Shown: in pieces, positions 1 through 10,600 of the stretch
How positions within the stretch are numbered: position 1 is the stretch's first letter
How the letters are laid out: each line of letters opens with the position of its first letter
Assembly (NCBI RefSeq): GCF_022458985.1
Contig: NC_061781.1
Location: forward strand, 16,523,001-16,587,000
Length of the DNA: 64,000 bases
Direction: 5' to 3'
Source: Mugil cephalus
Taxonomy: Eukaryota; Chordata; Actinopteri; Mugiliformes; Mugilidae
Notes under the pieces: model-generated
Told to the model about the DNA's origin: nothing
Databases searched by the model: none
Seen by the model: the letters and a program-made list of their open reading frames with translations, nothing else
Position numbers and translations under genes: made by a program

Positions 1-960
1 TTTTGGCTGTCCACTTCCTGCTTCACCAGGCGTATTTCTTTCTGGGTGGTGGCGCTGGCCTGTCCTTCAAGGAGTGATGGGGAAGGACAGCTTTCCACAG
101 CAGCAGACTCTGCAGAGCTCGTTCCTTCAACTTTTATCTCTGAGGTGGCATCAACAGCTGCATCGTTGCCACACTCCATACTGATGGGAATCTGACTCGA
201 CTCTTCCTCCTTCTTCACTTGATTAAGATGAACGACGGGTTTCTTTGGCTTGGGAGCACTAGCAGTCTCCAAGATGACAATGTTGTCATCATTTGTGTCA
301 ACTTTAGTATCACCATCATCATCACTAAAATGAGGCACAGACTTGGGGCTCAGTGGTCTCACATCTACTGATGAGGGTGTAGTGGGGGTGCTACTATGGA
401 AGCCATTTACTCTTGGTCTCTTCAGTGTTGTTTGTGGAGTAACAGGCTGTGACCGTTTCCGCCTGTTGTGAACACAAAGAAGAGTTCATGTCTTCATAGA
501 CATATCAGTGATATAGTTAAGTTCATGAACAACCCAAGAACGTACCTTTGGGGGGTCACTGACAGTGAGAATACATCAGAAATAACTGGGAGGTCACTGC
601 TGCTGCTGCTGCTGCTGGAGGGGCTGCAAGCTACAAAGAAAGAAGACTTTTTATCTCTCAAGCTTCCTTTTTTTTTACTTGTACAGAGAGAGAATGAGAG
701 CAAATGTTCTTACCAGCTTGTGAAATGATGGAGGAACTTAACGGAGTGGACCCAGCCTTCTCACCACCTCCTTGGAATAAACTTAGAGTAGTGGGAGTGG
801 AAGGGGAATGGAGAGACTAACAAGAAAAATATTGAACATGTTAATATTCCCAAATTACATTATACGTTTTATAATGGGAGTCACCATTGGCTTTGATTCA
901 CACATGAATATATTTGTTATGCTACGATTAATATTAACGTATTTTAAACAGCCACTGAAT

Positions 961-1844
961 TACCGTATTTTCACACTATAAGGCGCACCGGATTATAAGG
1001 CGCACCTTCAATGAGTGGCAAGCGAGAACTACAGTGAAGGACGACTTCTCATTTACCGTACGTGCTCCCGTTTTATCCTCAGTGCGGTTCACAGGAATAT
1101 CAAAGGTGAGTGGAACCTCGTCCATGTTGATGTTTTTGCAACATGCGCGGAAAGTGGCCAGCTCTTCTTGGTAGTCTTCTGGTAGTTGCTGTGAAACAGT
1201 AGTTCGTGTGCGGATGGAGAGATTACGTCTTTTCATAAACCGAAAGCACCAAGAAGCACCGCCTTTAAATTCACCGATGTTAAGTTCGCTTGCTAGCGCT
1301 GTTGCCTTCATTCGAATAGTGATTGTACTGACACTTCTACTCGCTGCTCTCTGTTCAACAACCCACTGTTCGAGTTTGTCCTCCAACTGCAGCCATCTCG
1401 CTTTGTTCCCTCGGAAACTCTGTTTAGTCTTCTTTACTTGGCGCAGGTCGTCTTGTTGCTTCCTCCACTTCCGCACCATTGATTCGTTAATGTTGAATTC
1501 TCTCGCTGCTGCTCTATTCCCGTGTTCTACTGCGTGACTGATCGCCTTGAGTTTAAACTCTGCGTCGTAAGCGTGTCTCTTAATAGGAGCCATGTTGGGG
1601 TCTTCACATAAACACACAAATGGAAATGAAATGAAACGGCCCGCCTCGCGCAGTCATATATCCCAGCATGCACCGCGCGCTTCTTCTTCTACGGGGGAAA
1701 ATGAAGTCGGCGGCTGCTTACCGTAGTTGCGAGACCTGTTGTGGCTCAATATTGGTCCATATATAAGGCGCACCTGATTATAAGGCGCACTGTAAGCTTT
1801 TGTGGAGGTTTTTAGGTGCGCCTTATAGTGCGGAAAATACGGTA
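961..1844 (-). mobile_element. pogo/Tigger-like DNA transposon, internally deleted
   Basis: Terminal inverted repeats are visible: the left end starts CCGTATTTTCACACTATAAG and the right end, reverse-complemented, starts CCGTATTTTCCGCACTATAA. Both are followed by repeated AAGGCGCACC motifs and flanked by TA, the pogo/Tc1-mariner target duplication. The element is about 880 bp and sits inside the morc3 copy. The matching uninterrupted sequence lies at about 4906-4912, so the empty site is known. Confidence 0.88.
976..1593 (-). CDS. truncated pogo/Tigger-type transposase (N-terminal DNA-binding half)
   Basis: The open frame begins MAPIKRHAYDAEF and continues for about 205 codons. The N-terminal part has the HTH pattern of the pogo/Tigger family (an AAREFNINESMVRKWRKQ-type recognition segment), followed by a second, CENP-B-like helix-turn-helix region with an SVSTITIRMKA segment. 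Near the C-terminus, NMDEVPLTFDIP is the context expected for the first catalytic Asp of the DDE domain. The rest of the catalytic domain, with the second and third acidic residues, is absent, so no active transposase can be made. A longer start 24 bp upstream (MCLCEDPN) exists, but the MAPIKR start fits the family better. It may still encode a DNA-binding protein; there is no evidence either way. Confidence 0.75.
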   Translation of the reverse strand: MAPIKRHAYDAEFKLKAISHAVEHGNRAAAREFNINESMVRKWRKQQDDLRQVKKTKQSFRGNKARWLQLEDKLEQWVVEQRAASRSVSTITIRMKATALASELNIGEFKGGASWCFRFMKRRNLSIRTRTTVSQQLPEDYQEELATFRACCKNINMDEVPLTFDIPVNRTEDKTGARTVNEKSSFTVVLACHSLKVRLIIRCAL

Positions 1845-2058
1845 CTTATTGTTTGTCTTTTTGTCACTAACATCGACCAGCTAAGCTAACAGCTAACAAA
1901 TAAAGCTCTGTATTGCCCCTACCTACATTCAATGTACCCCTGCTATGTGGATATATTCAACCTCACTGCCAACATGAAGTGGAAACTGACTGTTGTTCTT
2001 TTATTCCTAATTTGTATTTACACCTCCTACACAGGCACATTCCTGTAAACTAGTTTAT

Positions 2059-2309
2059 GTATATGTGCATTAGAAACCACATTTGCCGAAAAATTTCTTT
2101 AGAAAACAAATGTAGGACCACATCAAATTAAAAATATACTCTAGTGGCAACACGAGTAACAACATTTTGTATTGTTTGGGGTTTCACACACACCTGGAAT
2201 CCATCTGCCCGCTCCTGGTATCTGTTGCATCTACTATTGTAAGCTGAGATGTCTGAAATAGACATAAAAACAAACATAAAATAAATATCACATTAACTAT
2301 ACCTGCTCA
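2059..2309. other. unassigned AT-rich sequence
   Basis: Sequence between the end of the morc3-like inverted copy and the decayed coding fragment. No convincing reading frame, repeat end or RNA gene is seen. Confidence 0.4.
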
Positions 2310-3720
2310 TCAATCCAATAATGTATTGAACTCACTTTGCATTAACCCTTCCATGCCAACTACTGTGGCTTTGTTATTTATTTGAACAGCCTCCTCCTCC
2401 AGTTTTGGATTGTCTTCAGAGCACATACCCGTTGTGTCAATAGGAAACAACCCCTGAGTGAAATCTGTTGGAGTTCTGCAGGCTGCCACTTCTTCAGGGA
2501 GAGTGGTTGGTATTTTGTTATACTTCAAGACATGCCTCACACTTCTCTCTGTAGTGGGGTGATTGACAGAGTGAGTTGTTGTTGCTGATGTAGGGTTTGA
2601 TGACAGAGCCTTGATAAGGTGTTTGTGTGCCTGGAAAAAGTGCTTCTTTGCAATGTCTTTATGAGTACAAGATGCATGTGCTTTAGCAGAGGGACAATTC
2701 CAGGTGTTTTCTTTAGTGTTTTGTAAAGTGCTGTTATGGTGTAATTTTGGTTCAAGAATGGGAATATAGATATGATTTTCAGAACCAGTAAGGTCAGCAA
2801 AGACAGACGAGGGGACATGTACTTTTTCTACTTCTTGTTGCCTTGTTTTGCACACCGCTACTTTAGTGTTGGCCAAAAAATAGTTTTTCACCATTTCCTG
2901 GAGGACTTGGTGGTCCAGTCGTATCTCTCTGCCAGTGGTGCTACAATAATCCGATGAACTGACGTGATGGCACATGCCCTGACGGAGGCCACTTTGTTGT
3001 GCAAGCAGGTAGTATTTCCGGGAATCCTTATGTCCCCATGTCTTTTGCTGCACATGCACTGGGACACTGAATCCTCTTGAAGTTTTTTCAATGGCATGGA
3101 GGCCGTTGCTTGGGTCAACAGATGTACTTTGTAAGTGATATTGTGCTGTAGAACTCCTATATCTATCTGCAGATGATCTTTTCTAAAAAAAAAAAAACAA
3201 ACAGAAAAAAAGGAATTTGTCTTAAAATCATACAGTACCTGAGAAAAAAATATATTTACTTAACATCCTATACACAGGTGTGTTTTTCATATTATAAACA
3301 GCTATGTCTATTTAAAAAGGTAAAGGTAAAACATAGCACTGAGTACTGCAAGTAGGGACCCTTTGAAAGTATCTTCATTTCTGGATAGCTCCAATTTGAC
3401 ACGGGTTAAAATATGACCGTAGAAATGCAAGTATCAACCAAAATTACATGTAAAAGCATGTGATCTGAAAAAGATACTTTTCCTGGACATACCCTCAACA
3501 TGCACTGCATTTTCCATATGATTAAGCAAGTGCCTTTAGACGACACTTTCACTTTTAGTGCTGAATTTGGGGCAGACGGGACACCCAAACACAGATGTTG
3601 ACACACTTCTGTACCGTAGGCTGTTGTCTTCTTCACTTATAGAAGGTTGCATCTGGAAGAAAAGAATAATTGTATATAGGTATGAAAAGTATGCGTGTGT
3701 GTAGGGTAAAAGAAATGTGA
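2310..3720 (-). pseudogene. decayed minus-strand coding fragment with a broken C2H2 zinc finger
   Basis: Two minus-strand stretches look like remains of one gene. At 2310-3118 there is a 249-codon open segment and an overlapping frame shifted against it. The protein is not recognised; it has scattered Cys/His and a KEEEA-like acidic tail. At about 3480-3610 a C2H2 finger can be read as CPVC, then FSTKSESVV, then RHLLNH, but an in-frame TAA falls between the Cys pair and the His pair. Frameshifts and this stop argue for a dead fragment, perhaps of a transposon-derived or lineage-expanded fish gene. The family is unknown, and the two parts may not belong together. Confidence 0.4.
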
Positions 3721-3989
3721 ACATTTTTTACGCCACAGCACACCAAAAAGGGTGAAAAATAATGGATTTGGCCAAGTCTTGTGGCAACTATCATCCTGTA
3801 ATGTGCACAGTATTTTCTTTGGCTAAGTTAACGTTAGTCCGGACTAGAAAAACAAAGTTAAGGAGACATGCATCGATGCATCGAACTTGTGAGTCGTACA
3901 AATTACGTTTTAGGAATCAAACCATACTGGTTGGATGATTTTTTGTCGGTTTTTAATGGTGGTTATCAAACCAGCGTGAACGCCGAATA

Positions 3990-4070
3990 AACACACGAAG
4001 AAGAAACTTCCGTTTTGGAGATCCGGCACGGAGTTGAGATATGGCGGCGCCCTTATCGGCCATATTGACT
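3990..4070. promoter_or_regulatory. housekeeping-type promoter motifs (ETS and YY1) upstream of morc3
   Basis: An ETS core in antisense (ACTTCCG near 4005-4012) is followed by a YY1-like ATATGGCGGC (about 4038-4048) and a GGCCATATTG of the opposite orientation (about 4059-4068). This combination is typical of TATA-less housekeeping promoters. It lies about 550 bp upstream of the morc3 start codon. It could drive morc3 through a spliced leader, or a divergent minus-strand transcript. Confidence 0.45.
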
Positions 4071-4239
4071 GCAGTTGGGTGCCTCTCGCGAACTTTGCTG
4101 TGAAGGCGCGTTCACGGCGGTGATTTCGGATGGGAATCATACACTGCATAGAAATTTTATTTATTTATTTGTTGATTTAACACACAGATTCCTCACAACA
4201 CACACGCAGTCACCGCCTGGTACCCGGGAATGTGATGAT

Positions 4240-4575
4240 GCCACTTTTTTTCCTCTCGATCCGATACCAAGTAATTCCAAGGATAATATCCCGATACAGA
4301 TATCGATACTTTTAGACGTGTACTTGCATATATGAAAATGACGTTTACAATAAACATTTGTGAATGTAATTATGAAAAAAAAAAATTTATACATGTATTT
4401 TTTTGGGACTGTCATAACAGTTGACCTTATTCAACGCTTTTGAGACTGTCATAAAAGTTATAATAATTCTCGTGAAAGCGGGTTGGTATCGATACTTTGA
4501 TGTAAAGATCGATTCCAAAGAAACACACGTCTATACCGGAAGTATCGGTATTTTTGGATCGATACACACACACAC
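4240..4575. repeat. short dispersed repeat rich in CGATAC/ATCGAT motifs
   Basis: Repeated CCGATAC, TATCGATACTTT and GGATCGATAC motifs occur in both orientations, as in the ends of non-autonomous fish DNA transposons. Clear terminal repeats and target duplications were not delimited. It lies directly upstream of morc3 exon 1. Confidence 0.4.
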
Positions 4576-4611
4576 AACCCCCTCCGCCTCCTTCTGCAGA
4601 AATTAGGGAAG

Positions 4612-7600
4612 ATGGCGACTCAAACGGACCGCGGTGTTCCTCTGAGTACGGTCAGTGATAAGAGTTTATTTACTAGTTTACAGGAATGTGCCTGTTGTAA
4701 GAGCTGCAAATACCAGTTAGGAATAATAATAATTTAAGAAAAAAATAAATCAGGGGTTTCCACTTCATGTTGGTAAATAGGTTAAATCTGTATAGCAGGG
4801 GCTTCTACTAGTGGTACATTGTGCGCAGTTAGGGACGATACTGAGCTTTATTTATATGCTTTTAGCTTAGCTGGTCGATGCAAGTGACAAAAAGACAAAC
4901 GATAAGTATTTCAGCAGCTGGTTAAATATGCTGACATTAAACGCAGCATAACAATGATATTGTTATGCTGATATTGTCAGTTCGCGTTTCAGTCAGAGCC
5001 GACGATGACTTTCGTTTCCTAGAAAACGAGTGGTGTCTTGTGAGTCTGTGATGTCACTTTGTCCCAGGTCCACATTTCATCGCTACTACAAGATATTAAA
5101 ATTCATTATGGTGCTGTTAATAATAACTCCGTGTTTGACACTTAAATGACCAGCTTTCTCCGTATGTGAGTTTATTACTTTTCCCCTACTACCGTTGTTT
5201 ATTACATTAAATACTGCTGTTATTACATTTGTGGAAGCAACATAACAACAACAACACACATTCTTTCCACGCTTCCCACAAATGCAAAGAAGAAATGCAT
5301 CAAAATAAGACAACAGAATATATGCACCGATATTCTGTTGAGTTTTTCTTGCATTTAAAGAGGAAGAAGAACAGGAGATTAAAATGAACTGAAATGATTT
5401 GCTGCCCACTCTCCTTTAAAGTCTTAATCTTTTCCTAAACTGTGCACCACTTTTTTGTTTACACCCACCCACCTACTGCTATGTTAATATACTACATAAT
5501 GAGAACTGTAAACATTATGTTTCACATGCTCATCAAAATACACCGATCAGCCGTGACAGTGGAACAATAATCGTGCAGTGTAATTCATCTATTACACTAC
5601 ACAATAATTGTGTAGTGTAATAGATGAATGATTCAAATGGTGATAGACTTGGTTGATTGGTTGCACGAGTTTGATAAAAGTAGAATTGTGATGGCTGGAC
5701 AACTGAAAAAACTGCAGCCCTCATGGGACGTTCCCGGTCAGTACCCAGCAACTGAACGAACAACCTGGTGTGCAGCAATTTTCCAGAATAACATCTATGT
5801 TATTAACTTCACAATTTGGCAGTTGTAATGTCTTGACTGATCAGTGCATAGAAAACCAGAAACTGTTTACTTACAACTTTACTTACATACCAACATTAGT
5901 GTTTTTTTTCTTTGCGGTGTTTGGCGCCTCTGTGCGTGTGTGTCATCCGTTTGTGACTCATACGTGTTATGAAACTTTTTAAAAAAAAACCCGCGAGTGC
6001 TTAGAACAAAGGTTTAGAGCAATAAATTTTTACTGTTGGTGGTGATATCAATACCAGCTATGAGTAGACAGATCCGGTTTAAATCAAGTCTTAGACTTAA
6101 AACAGCAACACACGATATTTTGTGTAAAGTCTATTTACAAGAAAGCTTAAAAATGTAAAGATGATTTATACAAATTGTCAGATACATGTGTAGATTACAG
6201 TTTGTATCACTAAAGTCACATGACTGATGCATGAAAATAAAGGTTTGGTCAAACTATTGTGTCATCTTTAATTTCTTTCTCTTGTAGCTTGCACCCAAGT
6301 TTCTTCACAGCAACTCCACCAGCCACACCTGGCCCTTCAGTGCCATAGCTGAACTCATAGGTGAGTCATCTCCACCTATATTTTCAAGAGAAAAAAATTC
6401 TTCTTGGTTTCTTGTGTATTTTGTGGTTTCTTGTAACTGCTAACCTAGCGTCTTGTCTAACCTGAATTTGACAACAACGGTCTTGTTAGCCGTAGCTGGT
6501 AACATACCCAGCTAATTCAAGAAATGAACTTCTTGTTACACAAGTCCACACAGGATGGGGATCTGAATGCAAAGGTCAGACCGAAAGAGGAAGAAAAGTG
6601 TGTTTTTGCTTTAGTAGTTTGCGTCCCTGTGATTTTTGAATTGATTGTTTTGGATCAATAAAGAATGAGTGAGGCTGTCTGAGGAGGTTTAGAGATGCAG
6701 ACATTTGTAAGTAGGGACCGTAGTGGCACCGGTAGTAAACAGTAGCAACCGCACCGAAAAGCGACGCAAATTTCGGTGCTTCTTTTCAGTGCCGCTGTAT
6801 TTTTATTTAGCGTCTCCTTACCTCTATTTTATTGCTGACACTACACGTGATGTCACATCAGTTTTTTAATAGAATAGAATAGAGTGTCTTTGTAGAGGAT
6901 TTGCATTGACGTCACTGCCATTGCCACGGCCACTGAGTGGCAAAAACATAGCAGTAAATACAGCGAGACCGGGGCAAATGTGGATTATCAGGTTAAATTA
7001 AGGACAATTGGGCTCGACAATGATCCATATGAACTACCAAATAACAAATGCCTCAGATTCAGTTAGTTTGAGGTAGACCGTTCATAGATCAGCGCAGTAC
7101 TATAAATTAGGCTTTAGGGACAATCCACCTGAAAAGGTCATCTGTAAATTAGGATCTCTTTTCAACTCTTTATCTCAGAAATTTGAAGAAGAAACATTAC
7201 TTTGTGTATCTTTTAAAAATTTAAAAGTTCTTGTAATTGTTTTCTTTTGACAGACAATGCATATGATCCAGATGTCAATGCCAGCCAGTTCTGGATTGAT
7301 AAGACTGTGATCAAAGATGAAGAATGTCTCACCTTTATGGATAATGGAAATGGGCTGGACTATGAAACAATGCACAAGTTGCTCAGGTACAGATCCCACT
7401 ATTTGATATCCCTGGAAAATTAATTGCTTTAAATTAAAGGGTAAATTTACTCCAGCTTGTTGTCTAAATACAGCCACTGCATAATTTTAAAAAAAAGTGG
7501 AGGAGATGCTCACATACTCTCCCATCCCTAAAAGCATTCTGTTGTAACAACTCTGCACTGACTCTTAGCTTAAATTTTTATTTGCATATATCTAATGATT

Positions 7601-10600
7601 TAGTTAACATTTACGTGCACAGAACGACGTCAGTTTTCAACACTTTTTGTTTTTTATCCTCCCCTTCAGCTTCGGGTACAGTGACAAGACTGCTGTGAAT
7701 GGCAAACAGCCCATTGGGATGTATGGGAACGGCTTCAAGTCTGGATCCATGCGTCTTGGAAAAGACGTCATCGTTTTTTCCAAGTCAAAGAACACGTCGT
7801 GTGTTGGGATGCTCTCTCAGACCTACCTGGAAAAGATTGATGCCAAGCAAATAGTTGTGCCTATTATTTCCTTTGAAACGAGAAATGCAAACTACTATAT
7901 CCTTTCTCTAATGCACGTACGCACATACATTTGTTATGTTTTATGTGTTTCAAAGACACATGCTTTCTCTGAATCATATCACATCAGTCATCAGTCAGGA
8001 GTATTTCCACTTGTCCTGTTTTTCATTGCTTTTGTCCTTAACTTCAGCTTTACTCTCCGTAAGAGAAGAGCACAAAGCCAGTCTGCAGGACATTCTGCGC
8101 TACTCCCCGTTCAGTACAAGAGAAGAACTGCTCGCTGAGGTCGATGCTATCAATTCATCCTGGTCCAAAGCGAAAACTGGCTCACGGATCATCATCTGGA
8201 ATCTGCGCAGGTCTGACTGTGTCCTCTAAATATTTTATTCCGTAGGCTAAGTGCTAAGGCGAGTAGTAAGTAAGTAGTGTTTTGGTCTGACACTGGTTCA
8301 TACCTCAATTTTGTGCAACATTTAGACAAAATATGAATTGTTCCTACAAGAATATCACATTTATAAAGATAAAAGGTGCTCATCATGTAACAACAGCATT
8401 AGCTGTTCTCTAATTTTAAGAGGAATCCTAACATACATCTCAACCTTTTACTTCAGAATGAAATATTGTCTGTGGAAGCAGCTTCATCTCTGTCTCACTA
8501 TCTCTTGCTGCTTCAGCTCTAAAGGTAGCATTGGTTATTGTCCAGATTTTCAACCTGGAAATGTATTAACTGAGTAGCTAATCAGATGGTGACACTGTTC
8601 AACGTGTGTTTTCTCAAGTTTCTGATTTGCTAGTACCTCTGGTCAGGTATCCCTGGCTGAGCCCTTGTCTGCTTAATAGCTTTAAATCACCCCATTTACC
8701 CTAAGAGTGTACAACGTAACTAGAAATCGACCGATATGGATTTTTTACGGCCGATATCAATTTTTGTTACATCAGCGTTGGCTGATATTTGGAGCTGATA
8801 CTGCTTTTCTCCCTACATTTACATGATAAAAATGACACAGTGATAAATAACCCCCCAAAAAGGACAAGCATTTTCCAGCTTCCAGCTGCACGTACTCTGC
8901 TAGTATGAGAGGGGCAATGTATGGGCTGCACAGTCCACAGTGTCTCCAGCAGCACAAGGCTGTCTGTGGTTACATCTGTCTGTAAATCTTGCCAGGGAAA
9001 AAATATATATTCATATCAGTGAAAACACCTACGTATCAGCCAATACAGATACCAGTACAAAAAACGCAAATATCGGCCGCTGATAGTCGATCTCTACTCT
9101 CAACAACAGCAGTGCAGATGCATGGGAGTGGTAGATTGTCCACTAGTTGATGTACAAATAGTGTTGTTGTCATGGACTGATCAAAAATTTTAAATATAAA
9201 AGTCACAGAAAAAGTAATGTGTTTCATGGGGTATTTGGTGGCCTAATGGTTAAGACATACACCACATAGTATGTTTGTCATATTCTGTATTGCACTCCTC
9301 TCTTTTTAATTTGTTATTGTTATTATTGTTTTTTTGTAGGACGTCCACTGGAAAAACAGAGTTTGATTTTGAGAAGGACCGTTACGATATCCGAATTCCC
9401 ACTGACGTCTACGAGGAACTGCAGGACCCTACTCAAATTCCAGCATCATACACCCCTGAGTGTGTGTTCTCACTGCGGGTAAGGAGCAGTAGAAAGGTCC
9501 CAAATGGTTGTTCCCTGGTCTACAAGTAAAACATGAGATTCACTAATGCGTACCAAAAAAAAAATGGAATAAAATAATAATGTTTATTCATTGTGCTATG
9601 TGTGCATATGTGATATTTGCACATGTTGTGAATCTCATGGTTCACCTGTGGATCATGGTACGTTCATCAGATGACCATTTTGAGACTAATTTCACTTTAT
9701 AAATAACCGTCATTGTATGAACTGATGTGTGTAAAATAGCCAAGTTTTGTAACGTGTCAACAAATTTGAACAACAGTCAAGTTTGCAGTTTCCACTAGTG
9801 ACATTTTTTTTTTCCAGTGTGTTCGGAGACGTCTTGTGGCCAGTGGTTAAACTATTGATATTAGATTTAAATAATTGAATTAGATTTTAGACTAACGAGA
9901 GAAGGAACGACAGGAGACTTTTTTCTAGGAGGCCATTAATAACAAAGAGGTAACCCAGTCATAGTCATCTGGGTTTGATTAAGAAAACGGTTTATTCTTA
10001 ATCACATTTTTTGACTATATAAATAAACTGATAACTGTGTTTGTCATGATTTCAGGCATATTGCAGTATCCTCTACCTGAAGCCTCGGATGCAGATTGTG
10101 GTACGAGGTCAAAAGGTGAAATCTCAGCTTATCGCTAAGAGCCTGGCCTGCATCAGAAAGGACCACTACAAGCCCACTTTCCTGGTATCCTTTCTTCACA
10201 GGTGTTTCTAGAGTTGTGCCGTTTTTTTCTAATCTTCTTCTTTTTGGTTGGTCAGATTTCCTTAAACATTATTTCAGAACAGACGCATTACCATAACATT
10301 TGGGTACAACACCAAGAGTAAAGACCAGTATGGCATCATGATGTATCACAAGAATCGACTCATCAAAGCTTACAAACGTGTGGGCTGTCAGCTTAAGGTG
10401 AGTTTGGACTGGTTTCAGAGAGCTTGTTTATTCCTCATGTATTCAGAGGTTTCTAAGTGTTAATATGTGCTGAATCTTTACCTTCTACAGGCCAACAACA
10501 TGGGAGTTGGAGTCATTGGGGTCATAGAATGTAACTTTTTAGATCCTACCCACAACAAACAGGACTTTATGGAGAATGATAACTACAGGTAATAATAACA

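Larger units (their letters stand above)
1..2058 (-). pseudogene. partial inverted copy of morc3 (exons 15-17 joined to intron 1 sequence), runs off the left edge
   Basis: Read on the minus strand, this segment repeats parts of the morc3 gene at 4612-14645. Exon 17 is copied at 1-462 (cut by the window edge), exon 16 at 546-630 and exon 15 at 714-818, followed by a little of intron 14 to about 870. After some 40-50 bp of unclear sequence the match jumps to morc3 intron 1: 920-960 and 1845-2058 correspond to about 4667-4950. Exons 1-14, which encode the ATPase and CW domains, are missing. The exon copies keep their splice signals: acceptor CAACAG before 462, donor GTACG after 546, donor GTAAG after 714. 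They also keep an open frame, including the acidic IVILE motif and several K-x-E sites. Divergence from morc3 is modest and indels in the coding part are multiples of three. It is called a pseudogene because no start or ATPase exons are seen. A chimeric transcript with other 5' exons is possible. Confidence 0.8.

Noticed and set aside
7670-8138. Continuous frame reading through morc3 exon 4, intron 4 and exon 5
   Set aside because: The middle part (from about 7897) has no MORC similarity and the frame of exon 5 is wrong; the U12 AT-AC splice explains the break.
9228-9262. tRNA A-box-like sequence (TGGCCTAATGG)
   Set aside because: No B box or cloverleaf follows; at most a scrap of a tRNA-derived SINE.
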